A stretch of DNA of 64,000 nt from Flaccisagitta enflata (Eukaryota; Chaetognatha; Sagittoidea; Aphragmophora), in assembly GCA_965153355.1 (NCBI GenBank), contig OZ231126.1, forward strand, positions 53,382,001 to 53,446,000, in the 5' to 3' direction. The notes below the pieces were generated by a model. That model had not been told where the DNA came from and did not search any database. It saw only the letters and a program-made list of their open reading frames with translations. Of this stretch, positions 63,937-64,000 are shown piece by piece (the stretch's first letter is position 1; every line of letters begins with the position of its first letter). Both the position numbers and the translations under genes were made by a program.

Positions 63937-64000
63937 CGCAGAATAAGAACTGTCAAAGATCAGAGGATATTTTGTTGTGCAACTCCTAACCTGATGCATC

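Overview
This is a repeat-saturated piece of an animal (metazoan) nuclear genome, almost certainly an invertebrate. Genes are split by GT-AG introns, intergenic DNA is long, and the recognisable products are animal ones: two XK-related membrane proteins, FBXO4, a muscle-type myosin essential light chain and a sigma-class glutathione S-transferase. The phylum cannot be named from the sequence alone. Exon models below were built by hand from reading frames, splice sites and phase matching, not by software.

Layout. 1-8160: a 68-bp tandem array, broken open by a 6-kb gag-only LTR retrotransposon on the minus strand (with two fold-back elements nested in one LTR) and by a further 619-bp fold-back element. 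8.4-18.3 kb: no confident gene; long (CT)n/(GA)n/(AC)n/(CAA)n tracts, a 71-bp satellite of about 10.7 copies, a TA-flanked fold-back element and dispersed repeats; one possible membrane-protein exon at 15839-16082. 18648-21209 (+): XK-related gene 1. 23157-23930: an internally deleted Tc1-like transposon. 24010-27749 (-): FBXO4-like F-box gene, with repeats in most introns and an apparent one-base frameshift. 28-32.6 kb: repeats. 32690-36970 (-): XK-related gene 2, about 902 aa, with a Cys/His-rich N-terminus resembling a CCCH zinc finger. 37-43.8 kb: repeats, hAT-type element, 470-bp purine tract. 43870-46986 (-): myosin essential light chain, complete in five exons with a TATA box. 47.4-55.4 kb: dense dispersed repeats. 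55412-59749 (-): sigma-class GST, complete in four exons; its third intron holds over 800 bp of (GA)n and 290 bp of (CAA)n. 60-64 kb: a hAT-type element with a nested element, then more dispersed repeats.

Dispersed families. Three families share one architecture, and I name them A, B and C here. Each starts AACAAG or AACAGG, carries a core of GGAC/GGTC-type tetranucleotides or a longer minisatellite, and ends in a short GC-rich hairpin followed by AAAAA. In A and B a motif near the 5' end is the reverse complement of the 3' arm of the terminal hairpin, and different subfamilies change both motifs together. This matches the published layout of non-autonomous Helentron elements (HINE/DINE-1-like: subterminal inverted repeats, tandem-repeat core, terminal hairpin). 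Assignment to that class is inference. Family D is a shorter motif, often next to a (CT)n tract. Together these families make up much of the non-genic DNA and occur inside introns and just downstream of genes.

The genes do not form an operon or pathway. The two XK-related genes are the only functionally related pair. The strongest candidates for something undescribed are the paired-end covariation of the dispersed elements and the CCCH-like/XK-related fusion.
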